DNA of 64,000 nucleotides from CAWABB01 sp963701735 (GCA_963701735.1 CAVPBI010000002.1:1-64000), one strand, 5' to 3'; positions 36,745 to 48,054 are shown, counted from the stretch's first letter. A program made the numbers and translations. Notes: generated by a model from the letters alone, not told the origin.

Positions 36745-39519
36745 TCACGCCTTCTTCTTCTTCCACTTGTTGAACGCGAAGACGAGCTGCTGGTAGAACT
36801 CCCGCGCGTCGTTCGGGACAAGGTTCAGGTCCTTGCTCTTGTACGGCGTGTTCCACCACGGGAGGAGAAACCGCATCCCGCGATACCCCGCGTACAGCCG
36901 GAGATGCACCTCCGCTTTGCCCGAACCGAACCCGAACGAGTACGGCGGAAGGACATTCAGAACCACCTCGCGGAACCAGTCCCTGAACCGCAGCCGGTCG
37001 TACTGCATCAGCCGGCCAAAGGGATCGATCAGCTTCTGCCAGAACATCCGCGCCCGCCGCGACTGCGAATCGCAGTACCGCATCCTCTCGATCTCCGAGA
37101 AATCCACCGCGAGCGTTGCGCCGTCGCGGTAGATCATGCGCACGTGATCCTCCATGATGTCGTAGACCTTCGGCCGTCCGCGCAGGAACGGGAGCACGCC
37201 CAGGTACCAGAGCGACAGCGCGTACCAGAGGCAGAGGACGATGACGATCGCCCCGGCGATGATCTGCGTCGAGAGATCGAACGAATGGTACTTCCCCGTG
37301 TAGCGGATGTACGCGAAGATCGGGAGGATCGGGATCAGCATCGCGATCAACGGCGGCAGGATCCCCTTCGCGGTGGCCCAGAACGACAGGCGCGCGCTTG
37401 ACGCCTCGTACAGCTTCTTGACGGCCATCTCTTTCCGCTCGAAGAACTCCTTGGATTCTTCGCCGGAGAACATCTGCCCCATCTTGTGCCCCGAGCGGCT
37501 GAGATACTCCGCCGCCTTGTCCCACTGCTCCGCCTTTTCATAGTGGAAGGCCAGCAGCTCGTAGAATTCCATGAGCCGGTCCGCATACAGCTGCTCGATG
37601 GCACGGGCAATCGAGGCGTGCAGCTCCCTCCGCTTGTTCAACAGAATCGTGTTGTACGCCACCTCCTGGATCAGGAAGTGCTTGAACAGGAAGTCGTACT
37701 CGCGGGCCTCGTCCTTCTTCAGAACCAGCTCGAGCGAGCGAAGATCCTGCAGGTTCCCCTTCAGGTCCGTGTCCTTCTCGACGACGCGCTCCAGCAGGGA
37801 GGCCGAGAATTCGCGCCCGATCACCGACGCGCGCAGCAGGACCTCCTTGATGCTGTCCTGCATCCTGTCGATCCGCGCCATAATGATCCCCTGGATCGTC
37901 TCGGGCATCCCCGCCTCGAGATTCTCCGAGATGAGCTCGACCTTCCGGCGCCGCACGGCGATCTTCTTCTTGTCCAGCAGCGTCTTGATGATCTCCTGGA
38001 TGAAGAAGGGATTCCCCTCTGACCGCTGAAGAATGAGGTCCTCGACGACCTGCGGAACGCTGTCCGCCCCGAGCCGGGCACGGATAAGCTTCGATGCGTC
38101 TGCTTTGCTCAGCCGGTTCAGGTCGATCAGCTCGCCCTCTTCCATCAGTTCCCCCGCGTGGGCGTATTCATCGCGGAACGTGAGGACGAACAGCGCCAGC
38201 ACCACCGAGGTGGTGCGCGAAAACATGTACTCCAGCAGCTCCTGGGAGAAGCGGTCGATCCAGTGGAGATCCTCAAGGATGAACGCCGCACGCCGTCGGA
38301 GCGCGAATGCGCTCAGGAACGCCCGCACGGCCTGGAACACGCGCTGCTTCCGCACGGTGTCGTCGACCTGCGCCAGCTGGTCGTACCGGAGCGAGAGCAG
38401 CGTCCCCAGGTACGGCTCGTGCTCTTCCATGCCGAGCGAGGCGACCGCCTGGTGAAGCCGGTGCCTTCCCTCGCCCTCGCTCGCGTCGGGTGTGATCCTC
38501 AGGATGTTCTTCAGGAGCGAGGTCCAGAGGAAGTACGGCGTGTTCGTCTCGAAGCTCGAGCACGCCCCTTCGAAGCAGGCAATGCCGATCGCGTATGCGT
38601 GCTTCACCAGCTCCGCCTTGAGCCGCGATTTGCCGACGCCGGCTTCTCCGCGGATAAACAGGCGCACCTGGTTGCGGCGCTCGACCTGCGCCAGCCCGGT
38701 CTTGATCGCCTGGATCTCACGCTCCCGCCCGACGAACGCCTCCTGCGTGAGCTGCTTCCGGATCTCGCCGTCGGTCAGCAGCCCCTTCAGCTTGTAGACG
38801 TTGACGGGAGTCGTCTTGCCCTTGAAGATCTTCGGCATCGGGTTCTCGACGGACGCGATGCCCGACACGAGGCGGTAGGTCTCTTCCGTGAGGTAGATCT
38901 CGCTGCGTGGAGCGATCTCGACGAGCCGTGCCGCCAGATTGACGGTGTCGCCGATGACCGAATAGTTCATCCGGAGGTCGTTGCCGACGTTCCCGGCGAT
39001 CACCCAGCCCGAATGCAGTCCGACATGGAGCCCGAGCGGGATGGGTGTCATCGCGGCGCTGCGCAGGTTGAATCGCTCGATCTCGGCCAGCATTTCCAGC
39101 GCGCACCGGATGGCCCGCTCCGGGTCGTTCTCGTGCGCCAGCGGCGCCCCGAAGATCGCCATGATCCCGTCGCCGATGAACTTGTCGATCGTCCCCTCGT
39201 ACTTGAGAATCACCGAGATGAGGCCGCCGAAACACTCGTTGAGGACCATCGAAACGTCCTCGACGTCCATTTTTTCGGACAGGGCGGTGAAACCTGTGAC
39301 GTCGGCGAACACGACGGTAACAAGGCGGCGTTCGCTTTCGATCTGTTTTCCTGCGTCGAGGATCTTCTGGGCGAGATCGCGGGGGATGTAACTCTGGATG
39401 AGGGCGAAGCCGTCAACGGAGGGGCGTCCGATGGCAAGGGCTTCCTGCGTCGCTGTTCCGCAATGGGAGCAGAACCGGGAACCGTCCGGGAGATCAGCGT
39501 TGCAGGATTTACAGACCAT
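36745..39519 (-). CDS. Class III adenylate cyclase fused to AAA ATPase with membrane and C-terminal domains
   Basis: 924 residues. Zinc ribbon CKSCNADLPDGSRFCSHCG at 3-21. Class III cyclase about 65-245, with metal Asp residues in FADVTGFTAL and KFIGDGIMAIFG; Lys in DKFIGDG and Asp in SVIGDTVNLAARL fit ATP as substrate. AAA/NACHT-like ATPase about 270-600 (Walker A GEAGVGKSRLK, Walker B AAFILEDLHWID). An alpha-helical region follows, then two membrane helices near 715-735 and 752-775 and a C-terminal domain of about 150 residues (VYDIMEDHVRMIYRDG) that was not recognised, possibly PH-like. The cyclase-ATPase pair is common in bacteria; the membrane-tethered tail is not. It is monocistronic and divergent from ppk1. 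Confidence 0.88.
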   Translation of the reverse strand: MVCKSCNADLPDGSRFCSHCGTATQEALAIGRPSVDGFALIQSYIPRDLAQKILDAGKQIESERRLVTVVFADVTGFTALSEKMDVEDVSMVLNECFGGLISVILKYEGTIDKFIGDGIMAIFGAPLAHENDPERAIRCALEMLAEIERFNLRSAAMTPIPLGLHVGLHSGWVIAGNVGNDLRMNYSVIGDTVNLAARLVEIAPRSEIYLTEETYRLVSGIASVENPMPKIFKGKTTPVNVYKLKGLLTDGEIRKQLTQEAFVGREREIQAIKTGLAQVERRNQVRLFIRGEAGVGKSRLKAELVKHAYAIGIACFEGACSSFETNTPYFLWTSLLKNILRITPDASEGEGRHRLHQAVASLGMEEHEPYLGTLLSLRYDQLAQVDDTVRKQRVFQAVRAFLSAFALRRRAAFILEDLHWIDRFSQELLEYMFSRTTSVVLALFVLTFRDEYAHAGELMEEGELIDLNRLSKADASKLIRARLGADSVPQVVEDLILQRSEGNPFFIQEIIKTLLDKKKIAVRRRKVELISENLEAGMPETIQGIIMARIDRMQDSIKEVLLRASVIGREFSASLLERVVEKDTDLKGNLQDLRSLELVLKKDEAREYDFLFKHFLIQEVAYNTILLNKRRELHASIARAIEQLYADRLMEFYELLAFHYEKAEQWDKAAEYLSRSGHKMGQMFSGEESKEFFERKEMAVKKLYEASSARLSFWATAKGILPPLIAMLIPILPIFAYIRYTGKYHSFDLSTQIIAGAIVIVLCLWYALSLWYLGVLPFLRGRPKVYDIMEDHVRMIYRDGATLAVDFSEIERMRYCDSQSRRARMFWQKLIDPFGRLMQYDRLRFRDWFREVVLNVLPPYSFGFGSGKAEVHLRLYAGYRGMRFLLPWWNTPYKSKDLNLVPNDAREFYQQLVFAFNKWKKKKA

Positions 39520-39680
39520 GAGCGTCCATCACGTCAGCATGTGACCCGGTTCGAGGCTGCTTCCGGGGCAAAAAAAAGCCGGGGAAACTGTTCAGAATTT
39601 GAATATATCCGCTCGCGTGATCAGAAGCAAACCCTGGGAGCCCATTCTGTGATCAGCGTCAGACGCGGAATCGTTTGGTA

Positions 39681-39711
39681 TTTGTGGCGGCCTTCCTGTA
39701 CATTATTTCAG
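39681..39711 (+). promoter_or_regulatory. Candidate Bacteroidota-type promoter for ppk1
   Basis: TTTG (39681-39684), 19 bases, then TATTTCAG, close to the Bacteroidota pattern TTTG-N19-TAnnTTTG, 22 bases before the ppk1 ATG. Weak in the last element. Confidence 0.25.
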
Positions 39712-39732
39712 TGCAGATCGGTGCCAACGCCA

Positions 39733-41994
39733 ATGATTCAGACGAACAGACCTCACCCCGGCGATTCTGACGACGGCGCCCAGGAACGGGCGGGCAGCCA
39801 CGGTAAGAAATCGCGGATCCCCCGGAAGCGACGCAACCGCCTTCCGAGTTCCGCCGACGTTCTCCCGGGCTCTCAGAGCTCCCAGTTCGACGCGTCCCTC
39901 TACATCAACCGGGAACTGAGCTGGCTGGAATTCAATCAGCGCGTGCTCGACGAGGCGCGCGACGAGCGGCACCCGCTCCTTGAGCGGGCCAAGTTCCTGT
40001 CCATCGTCTCCACGAACCTGGACGAGTTCTTCATGATCCGGGTCGCGGCGATCAAGGAACAGATCCTCGCGGATGTGGTCGAGTACACCCCCGACGGCAT
40101 GGTGCCGCTGCAGCAGATCCGGGCGATCCACCAGCGCGTCGAGCGCATGGTGGAGGAGATGAGCCTCTGCTTCTGGCACGACCTCCACCCGAAGCTTCGC
40201 GCCGCCGGCGTCCATCTCCTGCGGTTCGACGAAGTCAGCCAGGAGGGCCGCGCCCGGCTCTCCGCGATGTTCGCCCGCGAAATCTACCCGGTCCTGACCC
40301 CGCTGGCCTTCGACCCGGGCCACCCGTTCCCCTACATCTCGAACCTGAGCCTGAACCTCGCCGTCGTCGTCAGCACCCCCCGCGGCGAAGAACGCTTCGC
40401 CCGCGTCAAGGTCCCCGGCGTGTTCCCCCGCCTGATTCCTGTCGACGAACAGACGCCCGACGGGGGCCCGGCACGGTTTGTCTGGCTGGAGGATCTCATC
40501 GCGGACAACCTGGGGATGCTGTTCCCCGGAATGACGGTGAACGAGTCGTACGCGTTCCGCGTGACGCGGAACGCCGACATCGAGATTCAGGAGGACGAGG
40601 CTGAGGATCTGATCAGCTCCATCGAGGAGTCGATCCGCCAGAGGCGGTTCGGCTCGGTGGTGCGGGTCGGCATCCAGAAGACGATGCCCGACCGCATCCG
40701 GGATATCCTCATCGAGAATCTCGAGGTGACTCCCGACGACGTCTACCAGCTCACGCCGCCGATGGGACTCGGCCACCTCATGAGCCTGATGAAGCTGCCG
40801 CGGCCCGAGCTGAAGGACCCGCCGATGAGTCCGGCGAATCCCGTCGTGCTGGGCGAGGGGGAGGATCTCTTCGCCGCCATCAGGCGCCGGGATTTCCTGC
40901 TGCACCACCCCTACGATTCTTTTGCGCCGGTCGTACAGTTCATCACCGCCGCGGCGCGCGATCCGAACGTTCTTGCCATCAAGCAGACGCTGTACCGGAT
41001 TGGGAAGGAGTCGCCCCTCATCCCGCTGCTCATGGAGGCCGCCGAGAACGGGAAACAGGTCGCCGTCCTTGTGGAGCTCAAGGCGCGCTTCGACGAGGAA
41101 AACAACATCATCTGGGCGAAGCAGCTGGAGCGGGCGGGGATCCACGTCGTCTACGGGCTGGTGGGTTTGAAGACGCACGCGAAGATGGCGCTCGTCATCC
41201 GCCGCGAGGGCGACGGCATGCGCCGGTACGTCCACCTCGGCACGGGGAACTACAACCCGGTGACCGCGAGGATCTACACCGACTACAGCTTCTTCACCGC
41301 GCGCGAGGACATCACCGCGGACGCGACCGAGGTCTTCAACTACCTGACAGGATACTCGCGACGCGACGACTACACAAAGCTTGCCGTAGCCCCCGTGACG
41401 CTCAGGAAGAAGATCAAGCACCTGATCGAGCGGGAGGCTGCGCATGCGCGCGAGGGACGGCGCGGCAGGATGATCATCAAGGTGAACTCCCTCACCGACC
41501 CCAAGATGATTATGGCGCTGTATGAGGCCTCGAAGGCCGGCGTGTCCATCGACCTGATCGTGCGCGGCGTCTGCTGCCTGCGGCCGAGCGTCCCCGGCGT
41601 CAGCGACAACATCCGCGTCATCAGCATCGTCGGAAGATTTCTCGAGCACAGCCGGGTGTTCTACGCGTGGAATAACGGGTTCCCGGAACTGTACATGGGG
41701 AGCGCGGACATCATGGGCCGCAACCTGGACAGGCGCGTCGAGCTCCTGTTCCCGATCGAAGACCCCGCCTTGCTTGAGTCGGCCAGACAGGAAGTCCTCG
41801 AGAGCGCCCTCAGGGACACGATGCGCGCACGGGTGCTTCAGCCCGACGGCACGTATGCCCGGATCGTCCCGACCAGCGGGCAGGATCCCCATGAAAGCCA
41901 GCAGTACGCGATCAGCGTCCGTTCTGAGCAGGACCGGCGGCCTGCCGCACCCAGGCCCATCGCGCCGTCTCCGGCAACGCCCGGCACGCTCTGA
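39733..41994 (+). CDS. ppk1: Polyphosphate kinase 1
   Basis: Reversibly makes inorganic polyphosphate from ATP. 753 residues with the PPK1 N-terminal signature YINRELSWLEFNQRVLDEA at about 56, STNLDEFFMIRVAAIKEQ, the first phospholipase D-like domain with the phospho-acceptor His in VGLKTHAKMALVIRR, and GTGNYNPVTARIYTDYSFFT. The second PLD-like half is present (AWNNGFPELYMGSADIMGRN). The ATG at 39733 leaves a basic, low-complexity extension of about 50 residues before the family core. Reading frames extending further upstream on this strand lie antisense to the cyclase gene and are not used. Confidence 0.95.
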   Translation: MIQTNRPHPGDSDDGAQERAGSHGKKSRIPRKRRNRLPSSADVLPGSQSSQFDASLYINRELSWLEFNQRVLDEARDERHPLLERAKFLSIVSTNLDEFFMIRVAAIKEQILADVVEYTPDGMVPLQQIRAIHQRVERMVEEMSLCFWHDLHPKLRAAGVHLLRFDEVSQEGRARLSAMFAREIYPVLTPLAFDPGHPFPYISNLSLNLAVVVSTPRGEERFARVKVPGVFPRLIPVDEQTPDGGPARFVWLEDLIADNLGMLFPGMTVNESYAFRVTRNADIEIQEDEAEDLISSIEESIRQRRFGSVVRVGIQKTMPDRIRDILIENLEVTPDDVYQLTPPMGLGHLMSLMKLPRPELKDPPMSPANPVVLGEGEDLFAAIRRRDFLLHHPYDSFAPVVQFITAAARDPNVLAIKQTLYRIGKESPLIPLLMEAAENGKQVAVLVELKARFDEENNIIWAKQLERAGIHVVYGLVGLKTHAKMALVIRREGDGMRRYVHLGTGNYNPVTARIYTDYSFFTAREDITADATEVFNYLTGYSRRDDYTKLAVAPVTLRKKIKHLIEREAAHAREGRRGRMIIKVNSLTDPKMIMALYEASKAGVSIDLIVRGVCCLRPSVPGVSDNIRVISIVGRFLEHSRVFYAWNNGFPELYMGSADIMGRNLDRRVELLFPIEDPALLESARQEVLESALRDTMRARVLQPDGTYARIVPTSGQDPHESQQYAISVRSEQDRRPAAPRPIAPSPATPGTL

Positions 41995-42036
41995 GCCGGC
42001 CGCTGCGCCGGCCTGGCGCTGCAGGATCTGCACGGG

Positions 42037-42056
42037 ACCCTTCCCTTCGGAAGGGT
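42037..42056 (+). terminator. Hairpin after ppk1
   Basis: 8-bp stem ACCCTTCC / GGAAGGGT with CTTC loop, about 40 bases after the ppk1 stop, followed by TCTGCAATTTC. Probably the end of the ppk1 transcript. The rest of 41995-42286 carries the gltA leader; TATGTTGG at about 42144 may be part of its promoter. Confidence 0.5.
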
Positions 42057-42286
42057 TCTGCAATTTCAGGCCCCCCGACCCCCTCCCTGAGATCGCCTCC
42101 CGGACCTGCCCACACCCCGCTTGTTTCTGGACCGGCTTCTTGCTATGTTGGCACCACTTACCCTTGTTCTCTTACGTTTCCATCCAAGCGCAGGATCCGA
42201 CGGCTTCGCCTGCCGGGTTCAACCCTCCCGATAGCACGCCATGGACCTGCCCTCATATCGGTCATCATCCACGTGGAGGAAATCCC

Positions 42287-43606
<1,320 letters not shown>

Positions 43607-43621
43607 CGCCCACCCTTACCC

Positions 43622-43653
43622 CCGTCCCGTCCCGCCGCAGCGGGACGGGACGG
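43622..43653 (+). terminator. Perfect 14-bp hairpin after gltA
   Basis: CCGTCCCGTCCCGC / GCGGGACGGGACGG with a CGCA loop, 15 bases after the gltA stop and 28 bases before the next gene. Very GC-rich stem; only CTCTTTC follows as a weak U-tract. Confidence 0.7.
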
Positions 43654-43681
43654 CCGGGTCAGCTCTTTCAACCCGACCGCC

Positions 43682-44833
43682 ATGCGCTCACTCTCGGTGC
43701 TGCAAACCTGCTTTTCCCGATCATGGGGAGGCCTGGAAATGCAGGCGCTCGAGATGTCGGCGTCCCTCGCCGCGCACGGTCACCGGGTGACGCTCGCCGC
43801 CCTTCCTGATTCGCGGCTCCTCTCCGCTGCTGCGGGGCGCGGCATCTCCACCATCCCCCTGGCGATGCGCGGGTACATCCACCCCCTCCTTACCGCGAAG
43901 CTCGCCCGCTCAATCAAGGAACTGTCCGTCGACGTGGTGCACGCACAGCACTCGCGCGACATCGCGACCGTCGTCCCGGCCGTCCTCCTGTCGGGCCGCC
44001 GGCCGCCCGTCATCCTGAGCAAACGCGTGGGCTCCATGGTATCGAAGCGCGATCCGTTCCACCGGCTGACGTACAGGCACGTTTCGCGCGTGCTGGCAGT
44101 CTCGTCCGTCATCCGCACGAACGTGATCGAGACGACCCCCGTTCCGCCGGAGCGCGTCACGGTCCTGCACGACGCGGTGGATACGAGGCGCTTCAACCCT
44201 GCGACGGTCGATCGGCAGGCGTTCCGTCGAACCCTGGGAATCGGTGATGAGACGATTGTCGTGGGCTGCCTGGGGAGGTTCTCGCCCGGGAAGGGGCACG
44301 AGGAGCTGCTTCACGCGGCCGCTGTCGTGCGTGACAACTATCCCGGCGTGCGGTTCGTGGTCGTGGGAGAGGCCAGCTTCGGAGAGGAAGCGTACGCAAA
44401 GAACGTTCGGGACCTTGCGGCCCGGCTGCATCTCGAAGAAACCGTCATCTTCGCGGGATTCAGACCCGATGTGCCCGAGGTGATGGCGGCGTTCGACATC
44501 TTCGCCTTCCCATCGCACGCCGAGGCGTTCGGCATGGCGCTCATCGAGGCGATGGCGATGCAGAAGCCTGTTGTTGCCAGCAGCTCTGACGGCGTGCTCG
44601 ATATCGTGCAGCAGGGGGTGTCGGGGGTGCTGGTGCCGCCAAAGAACGCGCTCGCCCTCGCGCTGGCGCTCACGAGGCTCGTCGACAATCCCGACCTGCG
44701 CACGCGCCTTGGGCAGGCCGCACGCGAGCGGGTCGTGGCTCACTTCGATCAGGAACGCCAGACCGATTCGCTGGAGGCCGTCTACGCCTCCCTGCTCAGA
44801 TCCGCGTCCCCTACTTCACCCAGACGATCGTAA
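43682..44833 (+). CDS. Glycosyltransferase family 4
   Basis: GT-B fold glycosyltransferase, 383 residues. N-terminal acceptor domain starts RSLSVLQTCFSRSWGGLEMQ; the donor-binding domain has VGCLGRFSPGKGHEELLHAA, VVVGEASFGEE and the E-x7-E motif HAEAFGMALIEAMAMQKPVV. Likely acts in lipopolysaccharide or exopolysaccharide synthesis at the cytoplasmic face, but no sugar genes are nearby to define the substrate. Its end overlaps the convergent Smr gene by 23 bases. Confidence 0.9.
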   Translation: MRSLSVLQTCFSRSWGGLEMQALEMSASLAAHGHRVTLAALPDSRLLSAAAGRGISTIPLAMRGYIHPLLTAKLARSIKELSVDVVHAQHSRDIATVVPAVLLSGRRPPVILSKRVGSMVSKRDPFHRLTYRHVSRVLAVSSVIRTNVIETTPVPPERVTVLHDAVDTRRFNPATVDRQAFRRTLGIGDETIVVGCLGRFSPGKGHEELLHAAAVVRDNYPGVRFVVVGEASFGEEAYAKNVRDLAARLHLEETVIFAGFRPDVPEVMAAFDIFAFPSHAEAFGMALIEAMAMQKPVVASSSDGVLDIVQQGVSGVLVPPKNALALALALTRLVDNPDLRTRLGQAARERVVAHFDQERQTDSLEAVYASLLRSASPTSPRRS

Positions 44834-45155
44834 TCCCCCGGTTCGCGCCGCCCAGGTCAGAGTCGGCGTACGAACCGACCGCGATGCGCAACTCCCGTGT
44901 CGCCTCGTCATCCAGCGCGTAGTTCTCGCCCGCGATCACTGCCCTGAACCTCGCGCGCCTGCGGAACGCCCAGTTTCTGACGACCTCCCGCGTGGTCCCT
45001 CCACGCCCGGAGCTTCCGTAGCCGTGAACGACCTTCAACACGCGGTGCGACGCCGAACGCATGATGCGTGCGGCGGCATCGTCCAGCTCCTCCTCCACGT
45101 CGTCCGGATGCCGGGGAGGATGTGCAACGTCGACCGTGACGAGAGCCCCACTCAC
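44811..45155 (-). CDS. Smr-domain protein
   Basis: 114 residues forming essentially a lone Smr domain, as found at the C-terminus of MutS2: TVDVAHPPRHPDDVEEELDD, then the signature VLKVVHGYGSSGRGGTTREV. Smr domains bind or nick nucleic acids. The start overlaps the copA stop, making it the last gene of the copper operon. A functional link to copper is not evident. Confidence 0.75.
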   Translation of the reverse strand: MSGALVTVDVAHPPRHPDDVEEELDDAAARIMRSASHRVLKVVHGYGSSGRGGTTREVVRNWAFRRRARFRAVIAGENYALDDEATRELRIAVGSYADSDLGGANRGITIVWVK

Positions 45156-47371
45156 TCGGCCCCGCCTTTGAAGCGCCTCAGCCTGAGCGAGTTGCTTACG
45201 ACCGAGACGGAACTGAACGCCATGGCGGCCGCGGCCAGCACGGGGTTCAGGAGCCCGAGTGCGGCAAGCGGGATCCCCACAACGTTGTAGGCAAATGCCC
45301 AGAAGAAGTTCTGCCGGATCGTCCGCACCATCTGCCGCGAGAGGCGGATGGCATCCACGAGGGCCATCAGGTCCGGCCTCATCAGCGTGATGTCCGCGGC
45401 TTCCATTGCGACGTCCGTGCCAGAGCCCATCGCCACGGAGACGTCCGCCTGCGCGAGCGCCGGGGCGTCGTTCACGCCGTCGCCTACCATGAGGACCCGA
45501 TCGCCGGACCGCTGATACTCCTTCACGGAAGAGATCTTATCCTCGGGACTGAGGCGGAAGAGCACCTCGTCAACTCCTGCCGCCGAGGCCACTGCCTTCG
45601 CGACACCGCCGGCGTCTCCCGTAAGCATGACAGGCTGAAGCCCGAGACTCTTCAGCTGTGCGATTGCCGCGCGCGACGACGGGCGTATGGCATCCGCCAC
45701 GGCGATCGCACCAACGCACGCGCCATTCACCCCGATCAACACCGCCGTAGCTCCCTGGCTTGACCACGTCTCTGCCCGGGCGACAAACGGAGACGGATCC
45801 ACGCCCTCCTCGCGCATCAAGGCAGCACTCCCGGCCACGATCGTCCGTCCTCCGGCGCGCGCAACAACGCCCAGGCCCGGCTTTGAGGCGAACGAATCGG
45901 CGTCCGCAAATCCGATGTTCTGCCGCTCTGCTTCCCGGACGATGGCGCGCCCCACAGGGTGCTCCGACCCGCGCTCCGCGGCGGCGGCAACGGCGAGCAC
46001 TTCGCCGTCCGTCCACCCCTCCGCCCCCGCCATGCCGATGAACCGCGGCGTGCCTTCAGTGATCGTTCCCGTCTTGTCCAGAAACAGCCAGCGCACGCGT
46101 CCAACGAGCTCCAGACTGACTACGTTCCTGATCAGCACCCCGATCTTCGCACCGACGCCCGTCCCGACCATGACGGCGGTCGGGGTGGCGAGCCCGAGCG
46201 CACACGGGCATGCGATGATCAGCACCGCAATGAAGGGGACCAGCGCCCCCCCGAGCCCGACGCCACCCACGAAGTACCAGAGGAAGAACGTGATGACGGC
46301 GATCCCGATCACGACCGGCACAAAGATCGCCGCGATCCGGTCGGCCAGCGCCTGGATCGGCGCTTTGCCCGTTTGCGCTTCCCGCACCAGACGGATCACA
46401 TGGGACAGGACCGTCGCCGAACCCACTGCAGTCGCTTCAATCTCAAGCGCCCCGCTGCCATTGACCGATCCGCCCACCACCCGGTCCCCGGGCTTCTTGT
46501 CCACCGGCAGGCTCTCGCCGGTCATGAGCGATTCATCCACGGCGCTCATCCCCCGGACGATGCGCCCGTCAACCGGAATGCGCTCTCCCGGCCGGACGAC
46601 CACCAGGTCGCCGAGCACCAGCAGCGAGGCGTCGACGCGTTCTTCGATGCCGTTGCGCTTCCGGACGGCATGCGCGGGGTTGAGGGCGATCAGCGCACGG
46701 ATCGTGGATGACGCATTGCCGCGCGCCCGGGCTTCGAGCCAGCGGCCGAACAGGATAAGCGTGACGATGGTGGCCGCCGTGTCGAAGTAGACGTGGTGAT
46801 CCAGGCCGCCACGCACCGGCATCACCGACACTGCGGCGCTGTACAGAAACGCCGAGCCCGTTCCCACCGCGACAAGCGTGTTCATGTCCGCAGTCCGGTG
46901 CCGGAGCGCGCTCCAGGCCCCGCGAAAGAAATTGCGGCCGGCCACGAAGACAACCGGGGCCGTCAGCAGGAGGAGGATCAGGTTCAGCTGGTGGACGGAC
47001 AGGGGGACGACCCGACCGAACCCCTCGACCATGCCGGCCATGCCGAGCAGCACGACGGGAACGGTGAGCGCAACGCTGAGGATGAGGTCCGACATTCTGG
47101 AACGTCGCGCATCCTCGCCCGGATCAGGAGCAGGGACGGAGCCGACGTTCAGCGTGTAGCCTGCCCCCTCGACCGCCTTCCGCAGTGCCTCGAGGTCCGT
47201 CTGCGAACGGTCGATCGTGACCGCGGCCTCTTCCGTGGCGAGATTGACCGCGGCCGTGCTCACGCCATCGACCGACGCCAGGGCCTTCTCGACCCTTCTC
47301 ACGCACGCGGCGCAGGTCATGCCCCCGACGGGGAGGAGTAACGTTTCGATGTTTGGAGTACGCAGAGCCAT
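45152..47371 (-). CDS. copA: Copper-translocating P1B-type ATPase
   Basis: Exports Cu(I) from the cytoplasm. 739 residues: one N-terminal heavy-metal-associated domain (GGMTCAACVRRVEKAL), eight membrane helices, A-domain DESLMTGESLPVDK, the metal-binding IACPCALGLATPTA in helix 6, phosphorylation site FLDKTGTITEG and VGDGVNDAPALAQADVSVAM. CPC plus the HMA GMTCAAC motif point to Cu(I). It lies 12 bases after the alkD-like gene and is followed by smr. Confidence 0.95.
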   Translation of the reverse strand: MALRTPNIETLLLPVGGMTCAACVRRVEKALASVDGVSTAAVNLATEEAAVTIDRSQTDLEALRKAVEGAGYTLNVGSVPAPDPGEDARRSRMSDLILSVALTVPVVLLGMAGMVEGFGRVVPLSVHQLNLILLLLTAPVVFVAGRNFFRGAWSALRHRTADMNTLVAVGTGSAFLYSAAVSVMPVRGGLDHHVYFDTAATIVTLILFGRWLEARARGNASSTIRALIALNPAHAVRKRNGIEERVDASLLVLGDLVVVRPGERIPVDGRIVRGMSAVDESLMTGESLPVDKKPGDRVVGGSVNGSGALEIEATAVGSATVLSHVIRLVREAQTGKAPIQALADRIAAIFVPVVIGIAVITFFLWYFVGGVGLGGALVPFIAVLIIACPCALGLATPTAVMVGTGVGAKIGVLIRNVVSLELVGRVRWLFLDKTGTITEGTPRFIGMAGAEGWTDGEVLAVAAAAERGSEHPVGRAIVREAERQNIGFADADSFASKPGLGVVARAGGRTIVAGSAALMREEGVDPSPFVARAETWSSQGATAVLIGVNGACVGAIAVADAIRPSSRAAIAQLKSLGLQPVMLTGDAGGVAKAVASAAGVDEVLFRLSPEDKISSVKEYQRSGDRVLMVGDGVNDAPALAQADVSVAMGSGTDVAMEAADITLMRPDLMALVDAIRLSRQMVRTIRQNFFWAFAYNVVGIPLAALGLLNPVLAAAAMAFSSVSVVSNSLRLRRFKGGAE

Positions 47372-47382
47372 CTGTTCCTGCC

Positions 47383-48054
47383 TCAGGTTCCGGTCCGCCC
47401 GAGCAACTCCCGTTCGGCGTCCGCTCCAATCCAGCGCGCTGCTCCGGATCCGCTGCGACGCAATCGTGCGGCCTCTGCAAGGGCCTTCGTGCGCAGCGCC
47501 GGATTCCGCTTGCCGATCTGGCGAAGGGCCCAGTTGACCGCCTTCTTCACGAAGTTGCGCTCGTCGTCGGCCTCCCGCCTGATCGCCAGAAGCATGGGCC
47601 CAAATGCGCTGTCGGGGAGCCCTTTCTGGCTCACGGCAATGCGTGCCATCAGGGAGAACCCTGCCCGCTTGACGAACTCCCGCTTGCGCCCACTCCAGAG
47701 GAGCGCTTTCCGTTGGGCGTGGGGCGTGCGCTCAAACAGGTTCGCACACACCTGGTCGCACAGGTCCCACGAATCCAGCTCCCGCGCCCAGCGGTCCATA
47801 TCGCGTGCAGACATGGCCAACGGATCCGCGAGCATGCTCGCCAGGATGCGGGCTTCATGGATTCCCGATGCCCAGAGATCCTCCGCCAGCCGGTGGTCCT
47901 CCCCGAGGCGGCGCGCGATGGGGCGTAAACGGGCAATCGACACCCCGAGGGCCCGTGCGGTGTTGATCCCGTACCGCGCCATTCCCTCCCGGTTCCGCGC
48001 ATTCTCCATGGACCGGAGTTCCTCGAGGACGGTATCAGCGCACGAAGGCCTCAC
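47383..48054 (-). CDS. DNA alkylation repair protein (AlkD-like)
   Basis: A 223-residue all-helical HEAT-repeat-like protein: GVSIARLRPIARRLGEDHRL then AEDLWASGIHEARILASML, WDLCDQVCANLF and NFVKKAVNWALRQIGKRNPA are the usual AlkD-family landmarks. AlkD excises bulky or charged N3/N7-alkyl purines. The start is GTG at 48054, overlapping the copZ stop (GTGA). Its place inside a copper operon is odd. Confidence 0.85.
   Translation of the reverse strand: MRPSCADTVLEELRSMENARNREGMARYGINTARALGVSIARLRPIARRLGEDHRLAEDLWASGIHEARILASMLADPLAMSARDMDRWARELDSWDLCDQVCANLFERTPHAQRKALLWSGRKREFVKRAGFSLMARIAVSQKGLPDSAFGPMLLAIRREADDERNFVKKAVNWALRQIGKRNPALRTKALAEAARLRRSGSGAARWIGADAERELLGRTGT

Noticed and set aside
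38158..39732. A very long plus-strand reading frame continuing about 525 codons upstream of ppk1
   Set aside because: It lies fully antisense to the cyclase-ATPase gene, has no family features and arises from codon bias in GC-rich DNA; the PPK1 signature starts only after 39733.
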